From assembly GCA_964389675.1 (NCBI GenBank), contig CAYMEV010000016.1, positions 20,645-84,644 on the forward strand: DNA of 64,000 bases. The letters are read 5' to 3'. Under the pieces are notes generated by a model. It made no database searches. It was not told the DNA's origin and saw only the letters and a list, made by a program, of their open reading frames with translations. The DNA comes from CAYMEV01 sp964389675 [NCBI: uncultured Candidatus Sumerlaeota bacterium]. GTDB taxonomy: Bacteria > CAYMEV01. How positions within the stretch are numbered: the first letter of the stretch is position 1; every line of letters starts with the position of its first letter. Of this stretch, positions 35,164-43,426 are shown piece after piece. The position numbers and the translations under genes are program-made.

Positions 35164-35906
35164 GTTTTTATCCTGAGTTCCCTAAGATACCTGATTGTAA
35201 GTTCTTCAAAAGAAGGCTCGTCATAATTTCTTAAATGGCCCAGCAGGCTGTATATGCTTATCCTGTCTTTCCCGATATCCTTCAGAATTGATTTCAGCCT
35301 GACTGAATCAATGGAATTTCTGCCATCAGAGCCCATTATTATTGAATCAGCCTTATAAAAAGCATATATGGAGTTTATGCTTTCAATTACACCGGCATAA
35401 TAACGGGAAAAAAGATTATAACTTCCTGTATTCACCAGTATGCCTGGGGGTAATTCATCACTGAAAATCTTATCTTCATATGGATTGTATTCAGGCTGAA
35501 GTCTCGTGCCGAGGTTGATCCTGCATTTATTATCGACAAAGGGCTTTAATGAGATATATTCGAGGCTTTTGAAAAACATGCCTGGATCCGCTTCAAATAC
35601 AATGACATGCTGAGGCCTGTAATATTTGAAAATCCTGCTGACATGGTATGCAAAACCCCAGCCTATTACACAGATCTGTTTTTTATTCCTGAACCTGCCT
35701 TCATAGCTTCTTAATATCTGATCCGCTTCATTTGCAGGATCATATCTGCTGTGGACATGAATATTCTTCACAACAGGTATTGGAAACCCTTTTTTTGATT
35801 CTATTACCTTTATATAAGGAATGCTCCTGTATCTGTGATACTTCGCATAAAGGCTTCTGCTATAATCCTTTAGCAGGCTAAGATTGTCCTTGAGGGTGGT
35901 ACTCAT
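35160..35906 (-). CDS. MAF-like (flagellin glycosylation) N-terminal domain protein
   Basis: 248 aa. HSRYDPANEADQIL followed by VIGWGFAYHVSRIF and VIVFEADPGMFFKSLEY matches the N-terminal half of motility-associated factor (Maf, DUF115) glycosyltransferases, which modify flagellins. The usual C-terminal catalytic half is absent; the protein is about half the normal size. Right after it, with a 4-bp overlap, comes a GT9 glycosyltransferase that could replace that half. No ribosome site is obvious before the ATG. No flagellar structural genes are in the window. Confidence 0.72.
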   Translation of the reverse strand: MSTTLKDNLSLLKDYSRSLYAKYHRYRSIPYIKVIESKKGFPIPVVKNIHVHSRYDPANEADQILRSYEGRFRNKKQICVIGWGFAYHVSRIFKYYRPQHVIVFEADPGMFFKSLEYISLKPFVDNKCRINLGTRLQPEYNPYEDKIFSDELPPGILVNTGSYNLFSRYYAGVIESINSIYAFYKADSIIMGSDGRNSIDSVRLKSILKDIGKDRISIYSLLGHLRNYDEPSFEELTIRYLRELRIKT

Positions 35907-35994
35907 GTTTTAACAGGATAATTTTTATGGCCTGGTTTGGCAAGAAAAAAGGATTATGCCATTTTTCAGGAAAACAGCGGCTTGTACCTGCCGT

Positions 35995-36987
35995 TCAAGC
36001 ATTCTTAAGGCAGATGAATCTGAAACCCCAAAAATCAACAACCGGCTTAAAACCGATATGTAAATACCATTTATATACATGGAGATCCTTTGCAGCTGAT
36101 AAGGATACATTCTGAATTCCTGATTTATAAAGAGCAGAAACAGCTTTTGATATAAGGAATGTACCGATGCCTGTATTCTGGTATTTCCTTCTTATGGCAA
36201 TCTGTGGGATATGACTCATTCCATCACCGATCATGGTTGTGATAATGAATCCGACAGGCATTCCCATGTAAAAAGCTGCAAAGGATGCGTTCCTGATGTA
36301 ATTGCCGCAACCTTTCATTTGGATCAATTCATGCATATAAATATACGCACTTGCCCTGTCTGCATAAAAGCCTGACACCCGGCTTTCAGGGCTGCCTGAA
36401 TAGCTGTCCAGCAGGATATCCGCCAAAATATCAGCTTCAAGCCTGATATTCTTTATTTCAATATCTGGCCTTTGATTTTCGCATTCGGATATAGTTGAAG
36501 TACTTCCTGTCATATATGATTTTAGGATTATTTCATTTTTAAATGAATAAAACCTGTCAGTATCAAGCTCATGGTATAATAAAAATGGCTGACCCTCTAT
36601 GGCCCAGTCTGATTTCTTAAGAATATCACCGCAGAATAGCAGCAGCATGTCTTCAAGATATCCTTTATCTGAATATTCTCTCAATATAAAGGAATTAAGG
36701 TATAAAAAATGGTTTACAGGAACTGCCATGACATAGCAAATAACATTCTTATCCTGAATCAGGGCAGAACCAATTACATCACCATTCCCCACAGCAAGCA
36801 TTTTTTCCCTTATATGCTCACTTATGTCCCAGCCGAGGTATTCTCTATAATCCCTTTCTTCTTCTTTGAGTATATCAGCAAAGGATTCTTCAGAAATACT
36901 TGCTGTATTTTTTACCCTGATATAATTTTGCTTAAATTTATCAAGTATTGATAATCTTTCAGCATCATATGCTGTGGTCATATTCAT
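35995..36987 (-). CDS. GNAT-family acetyltransferase
   Basis: 330 aa. The C-terminal half (about 180-330) has the acetyl-CoA loop RRKYQNTGIGTFLISKAV and the downstream YKWYLHIGFKP typical of GNAT enzymes. The N-terminal half has no clear domain and may be a degenerate second GNAT. The substrate is unknown. It starts 23 bp inside the end of purB (overlap) and has only a weak ribosome site, so translational coupling is likely. An 88-bp gap separates it from the MAF-like gene. Confidence 0.85.
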   Translation of the reverse strand: MNMTTAYDAERLSILDKFKQNYIRVKNTASISEESFADILKEEERDYREYLGWDISEHIREKMLAVGNGDVIGSALIQDKNVICYVMAVPVNHFLYLNSFILREYSDKGYLEDMLLLFCGDILKKSDWAIEGQPFLLYHELDTDRFYSFKNEIILKSYMTGSTSTISECENQRPDIEIKNIRLEADILADILLDSYSGSPESRVSGFYADRASAYIYMHELIQMKGCGNYIRNASFAAFYMGMPVGFIITTMIGDGMSHIPQIAIRRKYQNTGIGTFLISKAVSALYKSGIQNVSLSAAKDLHVYKWYLHIGFKPVVDFWGFRFICLKNA

Positions 36988-38389
36988 ATTCTTTCAGGAG
37001 AGCATTATGCTTCTCTAGAAAAGGCCTTATCTTATTCCCGATAAGCTTCGCTACTTGAATACCGCATGTACCCGTGTGATGTTCTGGATCCAGAACACCG
37101 GCAATAAAGTCTTTATATTTTCCTAAAACTTCATCTTTTAAGAATTCATCAGGGATCTTTTCAAGGTTCATCTGCTCAATCAGCCTTACTGATATATCCC
37201 TGATTTTCCGATGAGCATCCTGGCGGGGGATTCCGTTCCTGACCATTTCTGCAATCAGCTTCTCTGAGATCAACAATGGCATATATGTCTTCAGGTTTTT
37301 AGAAATATTATATTCATTGATCTTAATACCCTTTATTATTTCAGTAGCAAGGCTAATGACAGCATCAGCAATCATAAATGATTCCGGTATAAGAATCCTC
37401 CTTGCTGCTGAATCATCAAGTGTCCTTTCCAGCCACTGATTAGCCGCAATATTAGCAAAATCAACAGGTTTTGAGATTAGGCATCTTGCAAGCGATGTGA
37501 TTCGCTCGCATTTCATTGGGTTCTGCTTATACGGCATTGCGCTTGAGCCAATTTGTGATGATCCGAATGGCTCCATTATTTCCCTCCTATGCTGAAGCAA
37601 TCTTATGTCTGTTGCCATTTTTATAAATGATTGAGCGATCTGAGACAATATGGAGGAAAGCCTGTAGTCTGTTTTCCTTGGATATGTCTGCCCGGTAACA
37701 GGAAAGGTTTCCTTAAAGCCAAATGCCCGGGATATCCTCCTGTCCAGCTCAAAGCATTTATTTTCATCGAGGTTAAACAGTTCAAAGTAGCTTGCCATGG
37801 ACCCTACAGTTCCTTTAGTTCCTCTGAAAGGCAAATTATCAATGAAGAGTTCCATCTCCAAAGCATCCTCATACATATCATAAAGCCAGAGGGAAAATCT
37901 CTTGCCAACTGTTGTAGGCTGTGCAGGCTGAAAATGAGTAAACCCCAGTATTGGAAAATCTCTGTATTCATATGCCTTTTTTGAAAGATATTGCATAACC
38001 AGCAAAAGCTTGCTAAAGATAAGCCTTCCAGCTTCCTTTATCTGTATCAGGTCTGTATTATCAGTAACAAATGCGCTTGTTGCACCGAGATGGATAATAG
38101 CTGAACCCTCTTCTGCATATTTCGCATATCCTTCAATATGTGCCATTACATCATGTTTTTTCTGCTTCTCAACCTCATTCACATAATCATAATCAATTTT
38201 ATCAAGATTCAGCCTGAGATCTTTAAGCTGTTCCTCTGTAATATTAACACCAAGCTCTTTCTGGATTTCAGCAAGGGCAATCCATAATTTTCTCCAGGTT
38301 GTATATTTAAAATCATCAGAAAATATTTTTGACATTTCCCTTGAAGCATATCGAGTGATCAAGGGATTTGAATACATATCTCTGTTCAT
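36965..38389 (-). CDS. purB: Adenylosuccinate lyase
   Basis: 474 aa from ATG 38389. The superfamily signature GSSAMPYKQNPMKCE is present, as are LGATSAFVTDNTDL and TFPVTGQTYPRKTDY. It splits adenylosuccinate and SAICAR in purine synthesis. The frame is open upstream to 38449, but that codon lies before the promoter at 38415-38442, and a GAGGAT ribosome site precedes 38389. The wording is of the larger, eukaryote-like subgroup rather than the short Bacillus type. Confidence 0.93.
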   Translation of the reverse strand: MNRDMYSNPLITRYASREMSKIFSDDFKYTTWRKLWIALAEIQKELGVNITEEQLKDLRLNLDKIDYDYVNEVEKQKKHDVMAHIEGYAKYAEEGSAIIHLGATSAFVTDNTDLIQIKEAGRLIFSKLLLVMQYLSKKAYEYRDFPILGFTHFQPAQPTTVGKRFSLWLYDMYEDALEMELFIDNLPFRGTKGTVGSMASYFELFNLDENKCFELDRRISRAFGFKETFPVTGQTYPRKTDYRLSSILSQIAQSFIKMATDIRLLQHRREIMEPFGSSQIGSSAMPYKQNPMKCERITSLARCLISKPVDFANIAANQWLERTLDDSAARRILIPESFMIADAVISLATEIIKGIKINEYNISKNLKTYMPLLISEKLIAEMVRNGIPRQDAHRKIRDISVRLIEQMNLEKIPDEFLKDEVLGKYKDFIAGVLDPEHHTGTCGIQVAKLIGNKIRPFLEKHNALLKEYEYDHSI

Positions 38390-38414
38390 TATGCTATCCT
38401 CATTATTTTTTTTA

Positions 38415-38442
38415 TTATTACCATATTTACAATTAATGTCAA
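38415..38442 (-). promoter_or_regulatory. purB promoter
   Basis: On the minus strand: consensus -35 TTGACA at 38442-38437, 16-bp spacer, -10 TAATAA at 38420-38415 (AATAAT one base further on is the alternative). The transcript would begin near 38408, leaving about 19 bases before the purB ATG at 38389. This decides the start of purB. Confidence 0.55.
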
Positions 38443-38646
38443 TTATCATAATCTAAAAATAAATGATCGAAATCAGTGCACAATAGACTTCTATAAATCA
38501 TATAAGCCTTAAATACATCAGAAATCAATTAATTTATTTTAAAACAGGCCGATCCAAAGCAAAAATCCTCCTGTTTTATTTCTTTCTGGCATATATCTAT
38601 CATAATTCTTCGGGCAGCTTAAGATAGAAAAAGAATTACAAAGGGA
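38443..38646. other. Divergent purB/HAD spacer with hairpin
   Basis: The region between purB and the HAD gene holds an 8-bp perfect inverted repeat, AAAACAGG (38541-38548) and CCTGTTTT (38570-38577), with an inner GAT/ATC pair that would extend the stem across a small internal loop. It is not followed by a clean T-run in either direction and lies outside both predicted transcripts. A 17-codon frame without a ribosome site (38592 to 38539, minus) overlaps it. No purine riboswitch core was recognised. Confidence 0.3.
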
Positions 38647-38674
38647 TTGATAATAAAAAAAATAATGCTATTAT
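38647..38674 (+). promoter_or_regulatory. Promoter for the HAD hydrolase gene
   Basis: -35 TTGATA at 38647-38652, a 16-bp spacer and -10 TATTAT at 38669-38674. Transcription would start near 38681, 24 bases before the ATG at 38705, and the leader contains a GGAG ribosome site. Confidence 0.5.
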
Positions 38675-38704
38675 AAATGTAGCATACTAAATGGAGAAAT
38701 ATTT

Positions 38705-39367
38705 ATGGATGTTCTTATTATCTTCGATATTAACGGAACGATAATCCAAAGGGATCACAGAACTGACATACCTTATTCAAAATCTATAGATGAGCTTCTC
38801 GAAGAATATAATGCCATGAGAGGGATAGATACATCAGCAAGGAGTGATAAGGATGTATTTATGGAAGTTCTGAAAAATTTCGGCAGGGCCTATGATGACA
38901 CGCTCTGGAATACCTTCCTGAAAATATATGAAAAGAACCTTGAGATCTTTAAAAATACAGATATATGGAGAGAGAATGCCGGTTCGGCTGGTTTCATAAG
39001 CAAGCTTTATAAGAAGGGTTATCCTCTTGCGCTTTTAACCGGTGAGCTTGAAATAGGGGCAAGATATAAGCTGGAAAAACTTGGGATATGGGATTATTTC
39101 AGCTGTGGAGGATTTGGAGAAGATGCACTCTCAAGATTCGAGATTGCGGATAAATGCCTTGCAAAAGCCAGAAAATACCATGGCACTGACTTCAGGAGCA
39201 TAGTAATGATAGGCGATACAGTAATGGATATAAAAACAGCAAGGCACATTGGCTCAAAAATAATCTCCATTACAACAGGCTCAAATAAGTATATTGAATT
39301 GAAGGAATACAATCCTGATCTGATTATAGATGATTTCTACAGCCTTAATATAGATATGCTTTTTTAA
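38705..39367 (+). CDS. HAD-superfamily hydrolase, DxN variant
   Basis: 220 aa, phosphoglycolate-phosphatase-like size with a helical cap (about 20-95). Motif I is IIFDINGTI: the nucleophile Asp is present but the residue two places on, normally the Asp acid/base, is Asn. Motif II is LLTGE, motif III has K in CLAKA, and motif IV MIGDTVMDIKTA. Most phosphatases of the family need the second Asp, so activity or substrate may be changed. It may be single-gene, with MEMO1-like gene 74 bp downstream. Confidence 0.85.
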   Translation: MDVLIIFDINGTIIQRDHRTDIPYSKSIDELLEEYNAMRGIDTSARSDKDVFMEVLKNFGRAYDDTLWNTFLKIYEKNLEIFKNTDIWRENAGSAGFISKLYKKGYPLALLTGELEIGARYKLEKLGIWDYFSCGGFGEDALSRFEIADKCLAKARKYHGTDFRSIVMIGDTVMDIKTARHIGSKIISITTGSNKYIELKEYNPDLIIDDFYSLNIDMLF

Positions 39368-39441
39368 GAAGGCCTGATTTAATTTTATTTATTAAGTATT
39401 GAAGATATAGCAATTAGATTATTTTCTCAGGAGAAGATGAA

Positions 39442-40308
39442 ATGACTGATATAAGGAAATCGATCTTAAGCGGATCATGGTACCCGGGAGATGCAGGAAC
39501 ACTCAGGGGAGATATAAGAACATATGAAGACAGGTGTCCTGAGGTAAGCCTTGATCTTAAACGAATATACGGAATAATTGCACCCCATGCAGGTTATATG
39601 TATTCAGGGAAAGCTGCTGTATCAGCATACAGGCATTTAAGAGGGATGGAGTTTGAAAATATAATTTTGATCGCCCCTTCCCATTCAAGCTACTTTAGAG
39701 GTATAGCATGCAGTGGATATTCATACTATGAGACACCCTTAGGTAAAGTCCAGGTTAACAGGGGTCTGATTGAAAAGCTGAGAACATCTGAAGGCCTTTT
39801 CACAGAGGACATTACTGCAGAGGACAATGAACATTCTGCTGAAATACAGCTGCCATTCCTGCAGTATTTCCTGGATAATTTCAAGATCGTGCCACTGCTC
39901 GCAGGTAATATCACAACAGATGAAATCCCCGGAATTGCTGCTGCAATAAAGGGCATTTCCGGTAAAAAGACACTTCTTTTAGCAAGTTCTGACTTCACGC
40001 ATTATGGTTACCGTTTTGGGTACAATCCATTTGATAATCTCAGAAATCCGGAAGGGATCAGAGAAAATATCAACAGGCTGGATATGGACCATATTGAACT
40101 TATAAAAAAAATGGATTATAAAGGGTTTTTAACTAAAAAGCACAAAACCGGAGCCACAATATGCGGCTACATGCCAATATCAATAGTTGTCTCGATCCTT
40201 TCCAGCCAGGATATCAAAGCCTATTTAGCAGATTATTACACCTCAGGGGATATTACAGACGATTATGAGCAGTCTGTTTCATATGCTTCAATCCTTTTTT
40301 ATAAATAA
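39442..40308 (+). CDS. MEMO1-family protein (AmmeMemoRadiSam system B)
   Basis: 288 aa. APHAGYMYSG, APSHSSYF, EHSAEIQLPFLQ and ASSDFTHYG are the family signatures. The fold is that of LigB-type non-heme iron dioxygenases and human MEMO1, but the bacterial function is unsettled. In many bacteria this gene lies beside an AMMECR1 gene and a radical-SAM gene. Neither partner is present here. It has a CAGGAGA ribosome site. Confidence 0.9.
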   Translation: MTDIRKSILSGSWYPGDAGTLRGDIRTYEDRCPEVSLDLKRIYGIIAPHAGYMYSGKAAVSAYRHLRGMEFENIILIAPSHSSYFRGIACSGYSYYETPLGKVQVNRGLIEKLRTSEGLFTEDITAEDNEHSAEIQLPFLQYFLDNFKIVPLLAGNITTDEIPGIAAAIKGISGKKTLLLASSDFTHYGYRFGYNPFDNLRNPEGIRENINRLDMDHIELIKKMDYKGFLTKKHKTGATICGYMPISIVVSILSSQDIKAYLADYYTSGDITDDYEQSVSYASILFYK

Positions 40309-40388
40309 TTTATTTGACAATGCAGATAATTCTATTAGTGTTAATTTTCCAATATTATCATTGATTATCTTATAAAGAGAGGTTAAAG

Positions 40389-40523
40389 ATGAAAAGGACA
40401 TTTCAGCCAAACAATAGAAGAAAGAAGATGGTCCATGGCTTCAGGAAAAGAATGAGCACTAAACAGGGAAGGATTGTACTGAAAAGAAGAAGGGCAAGAG
40501 GCAGAAAAAGGCTGACTGTTTAA
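40389..40523 (+). CDS. rpmH: 50S ribosomal protein L34
   Basis: 44 aa: [11 protein letters not shown] at the start, then [26 protein letters not shown], the universal L34 sequence. It is too short for a size-filtered gene call but unmistakable. A GAGAGG ribosome site precedes it. A TTGACA lies at 40314-40319 but no matching -10 was found. The stop TAA shares its last base with the ATG at 40523 of the rnpA gene. Confidence 0.97.
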   Translation: MKRTFQPNNRRKKMVHGFRKRMSTKQGRIVLKRRRARGRKRLTV

Positions 40524-40857
40524 TGAGATTTGTTCTCAAAAAAAAAATATTATCCGGCACCAATCAGACTTTCATGCTTTAAGGCAAAAGCGGGACATTT
40601 TTCTTGGTAAATGCTGCCTTATATATTCAAGGATAAATGAAATCGGATATACCAGGTTCTCTTTTTCAATATCAAAGAAAGCTGGAAAAGCTTATTACAG
40701 GAACTGGATAAAAAGGATAGTGAGAGAATATTTAAGAGTAAATTTGGTTCCCCTCCGGCACCCTGTTGATTTTCTCATAGTAATAAAATCAAGAGTGGAA
40801 TATAAAGGTGATATTCTGAAGGATATTGAAGCCTTCATAAAAAAACTTGATAAATGA
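40523..40857 (+). CDS. rnpA: Ribonuclease P protein component, frame interrupted at A10
   Basis: The ATG at 40523 overlaps the rpmH stop (TAATG), as is common for rpmH-rnpA. It encodes MRFVLKKK, then the frame closes after 19 codons. The rest of RnpA, including FSFSISKKAGKAYYRNWIKRIVRE (its RNR-type RNA-binding motif), is in the -1 frame and ends at 40857. That frame has no ATG, GTG or TTG before the conserved region. Both frames meet in a run of ten A (40538-40547): slipping back one base there gives a seamless 111-residue RnpA. Either one A was lost in sequencing or assembly, or expression needs slippage. The stop overlaps yidD by 4 bp. Confidence 0.85.
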
Positions 40858-41093
40858 ATTATATTCTGAAGATCTTTAATACTGCTGCAAAGAGAATAAT
40901 ACTGTTTATTCTCAAGGCATATAAACTTATGATATCTCCTTATCTGGGCAATAACTGCAAATACTATCCGACATGCTCCGTATACATGGCACAGGCAATT
41001 GAAAAGCATGGCATTATCAGGGGATTTATAAAAGGATTATATAGGATACTTAGATGTAATCCTTTCTCAAAGGGTGGTTATGACCCCCCTTAA
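40854..41093 (+). CDS. yidD: Membrane protein insertion efficiency factor YidD
   Basis: 79 aa. YKLMISPYLGNNCKYYPTCSVYMAQAIEKHG and NPFSKGGYDPP are the family sequence, with its conserved Cys pair. YidD sits at the membrane and aids YidC-dependent insertion. It overlaps the rnpA stop (ATGA), which indirectly shows that the second rnpA frame is the real one. Confidence 0.95.
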   Translation: MNYILKIFNTAAKRIILFILKAYKLMISPYLGNNCKYYPTCSVYMAQAIEKHGIIRGFIKGLYRILRCNPFSKGGYDPP

Positions 41094-41119
41094 AAACTAC
41101 TTGATCACAGGAGTTAAAC

Positions 41120-42727
41120 ATGGATAAAAGAAGCTTATTATTTATTGTATTAACATTTTTGGTAATTATAGCATATTCATACATCAATGCCCCAAGCCTT
41201 AATGAACAGACTGAAAAGGCTCAGAATGCATCAGAGGCACAGCAGGAGCAGATTCCGGAACCTGTCCTTACAGAAACTGAAAATCCGTCTGATTTAATAG
41301 CTGACTTTCAATTATCCAAAATCAAGCCTTCAAGCAATAAGATTTATATAGATACAGAGATGCAATCATTTATTATTGATGCTGACAGGGCTTCCATTAT
41401 CTCCTGTCAGCTTAAAAACTACTATGTCACTACTGATAAATCATCAGAAATAGAGCTTATAAGTGAAGAATCAAATGCTGAGTGGCTCTTCCCCCTTGAT
41501 ATAGTATTTTTTGACCAGAATATGCAAGAAACTTATGAATCAGTGCCATATAGCATAGTCAGCGGCATAGACAGTGCGGGGATCATAAAGCTTCATTCCC
41601 CAAGGGAGATAGTTTTTCAGAAACAGCTTGCAGAATCAAGCATAAAGAAAACGATAAAATTCTACCCTGATAAGTATGGCCTGGATGTTTCTATAGATAT
41701 TGAAAATTCAGATCAAAACCTGAAATACGCTTTAATCTGCGGGCCAGACCTTATTCTTGACAGGGAGGGCATGCAGGGCAAGGGAAGATATTCTCAGCCG
41801 GACAATATCATTTTTAGATTAAATGAAAAAAACAAGGGGATTAAAGCTGAAAAGATCGAAACAGATTTCAATGTGCTCTCAAAAAATGCTGAGTTTATTG
41901 CATTAAATGACCTTTATTTTGTGCAGGTAATGCTTTCAAAAGATATGAATGCAACTCCGTTTTTTACCAGCAATCTGATAATCGGCTATGCTTTCAGCAG
42001 TCATCATGCTGATCTTTCCCTATATATGGGTCCAAAGAGTAAAAAACAGCTTAATAATTTCGATACAGGCCTTGCCAGCCTGGTTGATTTTGGTTTCTTC
42101 AGCATAATTGCAAGCCCCCTTCATAAAATAATTGACCTTTTTTACAGTTTTATCGGCAATTACGGCATTGCTATTATACTGCTTACTCTATCAATAAAAC
42201 TCATATTCTTCCCTATCACATTTAAAAGCTATCTGCAGATGAGAAGAATGAGCAAGTTAGCCCCTCAAATGAAAGAGATCAGGAAAAAATTAAAGGATCA
42301 GCCCCAGAAAATGAATCAGGAGATCCAGGCCCTTTACAAGAAACATAATGTAAATCCGTTCTCCTCATGTTTGCCTATGTTTCTTCAGCTTCCTGTGCTT
42401 TTTGCTCTGTATCGAGTACTGAGCATAGCAATAGAACTGAGGCATCAGGGCTTTTTATGGATTACTGACCTGGCGGGCCCAGATCCTTATATGATACTGC
42501 CTATACTTATGAGTGTAGCAATGTTCTTCCAGCAGAGACTGACTCCTACATCAGCAGACCCTAAGCAGGCAAAGATGATGTCAATACTGATGCCTGCCAT
42601 ATTCTTTATCATGTTCAGGAACCTGCAGGCAGGCCTTGTTCTTTACTGGTTCACCAGCAACCTTCTTATTATCCTGGAACAAACCCTGATAAATAAGGCA
42701 CACTTGAAGGAAGAACAGAAATCATAA
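41120..42727 (+). CDS. yidC: Membrane protein insertase YidC
   Basis: 535 aa. First membrane helix at about residues 5-23, then a large periplasmic domain (to about 330) as in Gram-negative YidC, then the conserved five-helix insertase core with YGIAIILLTLSIKL, the coiled-coil cytoplasmic loop (RRMSKLAPQMKEIRKK), QLPVLFALYRVL and GLVLYWFTSNLL. It inserts and folds inner-membrane proteins with or without Sec. A CAGGAG ribosome site precedes the ATG. Confidence 0.96.
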   Translation: MDKRSLLFIVLTFLVIIAYSYINAPSLNEQTEKAQNASEAQQEQIPEPVLTETENPSDLIADFQLSKIKPSSNKIYIDTEMQSFIIDADRASIISCQLKNYYVTTDKSSEIELISEESNAEWLFPLDIVFFDQNMQETYESVPYSIVSGIDSAGIIKLHSPREIVFQKQLAESSIKKTIKFYPDKYGLDVSIDIENSDQNLKYALICGPDLILDREGMQGKGRYSQPDNIIFRLNEKNKGIKAEKIETDFNVLSKNAEFIALNDLYFVQVMLSKDMNATPFFTSNLIIGYAFSSHHADLSLYMGPKSKKQLNNFDTGLASLVDFGFFSIIASPLHKIIDLFYSFIGNYGIAIILLTLSIKLIFFPITFKSYLQMRRMSKLAPQMKEIRKKLKDQPQKMNQEIQALYKKHNVNPFSSCLPMFLQLPVLFALYRVLSIAIELRHQGFLWITDLAGPDPYMILPILMSVAMFFQQRLTPTSADPKQAKMMSILMPAIFFIMFRNLQAGLVLYWFTSNLLIILEQTLINKAHLKEEQKS

Positions 42728-42763
42728 GGGATATACATCCAAGACAAATTTTGGAGGATATTT

Positions 42764-43426
42764 ATGAAATTTACTTTTGAAGAATCAGGAAAATCCATTG
42801 AGGATGCACTAAGGAAAGTTGAAGAAAAATCCGGCATAAGCCGAGAAAGACTTAGATATGAAGTAATAGAGGAAAAAAAGGGGTTTCTTAAATCCCTTTT
42901 TGGTTCGAATCATTTTACGGTCAAAGGAGAATATGAAAAATTTGAAGATATTAGGGAACTTGCTGAAGATGTCCTGAAAAATGTCCTCAAACATATGAAA
43001 ATGCTTGATTCCTCAACGATCAGACTTAATGAAAGTGAAAAGCATATCACCTTTAATATTGAAAGCCCTCATGAAAGGCTTTTAATAGGGAAAGACGGCG
43101 CTACCCTTGATGCATTAAGGTATATAGTTAATCATATAACAGCACAGAAAATGGAATGCCCGGATAAAAAAAGGATTATAATAGATATAGAAGGGTATAA
43201 TGAAAAAAGGAATATTTATTTAAGCAAAATGGCCAATAATTTGATAAAAAGGGTAAAAGCAACGAGAAAACCGCATACCATGAAGCCACTATGCCCGAGA
43301 GAACGAAAGCTTGTTTATAAAATTGCTGAAAAAGACAGGGCAATATCTGCAAAATCCTTTGGCAATGGCTATTATAAGAGGATTAATATCTCTCTGAAGA
43401 ATGCGAAGAACAGCAAACAAAACTAA
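42764..43426 (+). CDS. jag: Jag/KhpB-type RNA-binding protein
   Basis: 220 aa with the three Jag domains: Jag-N (about 1-55, EEKKGFLKSLFG), a type II KH domain with GxxG loop LIGKDGATLDALRYIVN (about 110-160), and an R3H domain (about 165-215). In the R3H motif the usual R-x3-H is R-x3-Y (ERKLVY), so the His thought to contact nucleic acid is missing. It lies in the usual place after yidC. It overlaps mnmE by 26 bp. Confidence 0.93.
   Translation: MKFTFEESGKSIEDALRKVEEKSGISRERLRYEVIEEKKGFLKSLFGSNHFTVKGEYEKFEDIRELAEDVLKNVLKHMKMLDSSTIRLNESEKHITFNIESPHERLLIGKDGATLDALRYIVNHITAQKMECPDKKRIIIDIEGYNEKRNIYLSKMANNLIKRVKATRKPHTMKPLCPRERKLVYKIAEKDRAISAKSFGNGYYKRINISLKNAKNSKQN

Noticed and set aside
38443-38640. 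Purine riboswitch upstream of purB
   Set aside because: No purine aptamer core could be read, and the promoter at 38415-38442 lies downstream of the hairpin, so it would not be in the purB transcript.
40309-40388. Replication origin with DnaA boxes next to rpmH
   Set aside because: rpmH often lies near oriC, but no TTATCCACA-like box and no dnaA or dnaN is present here.
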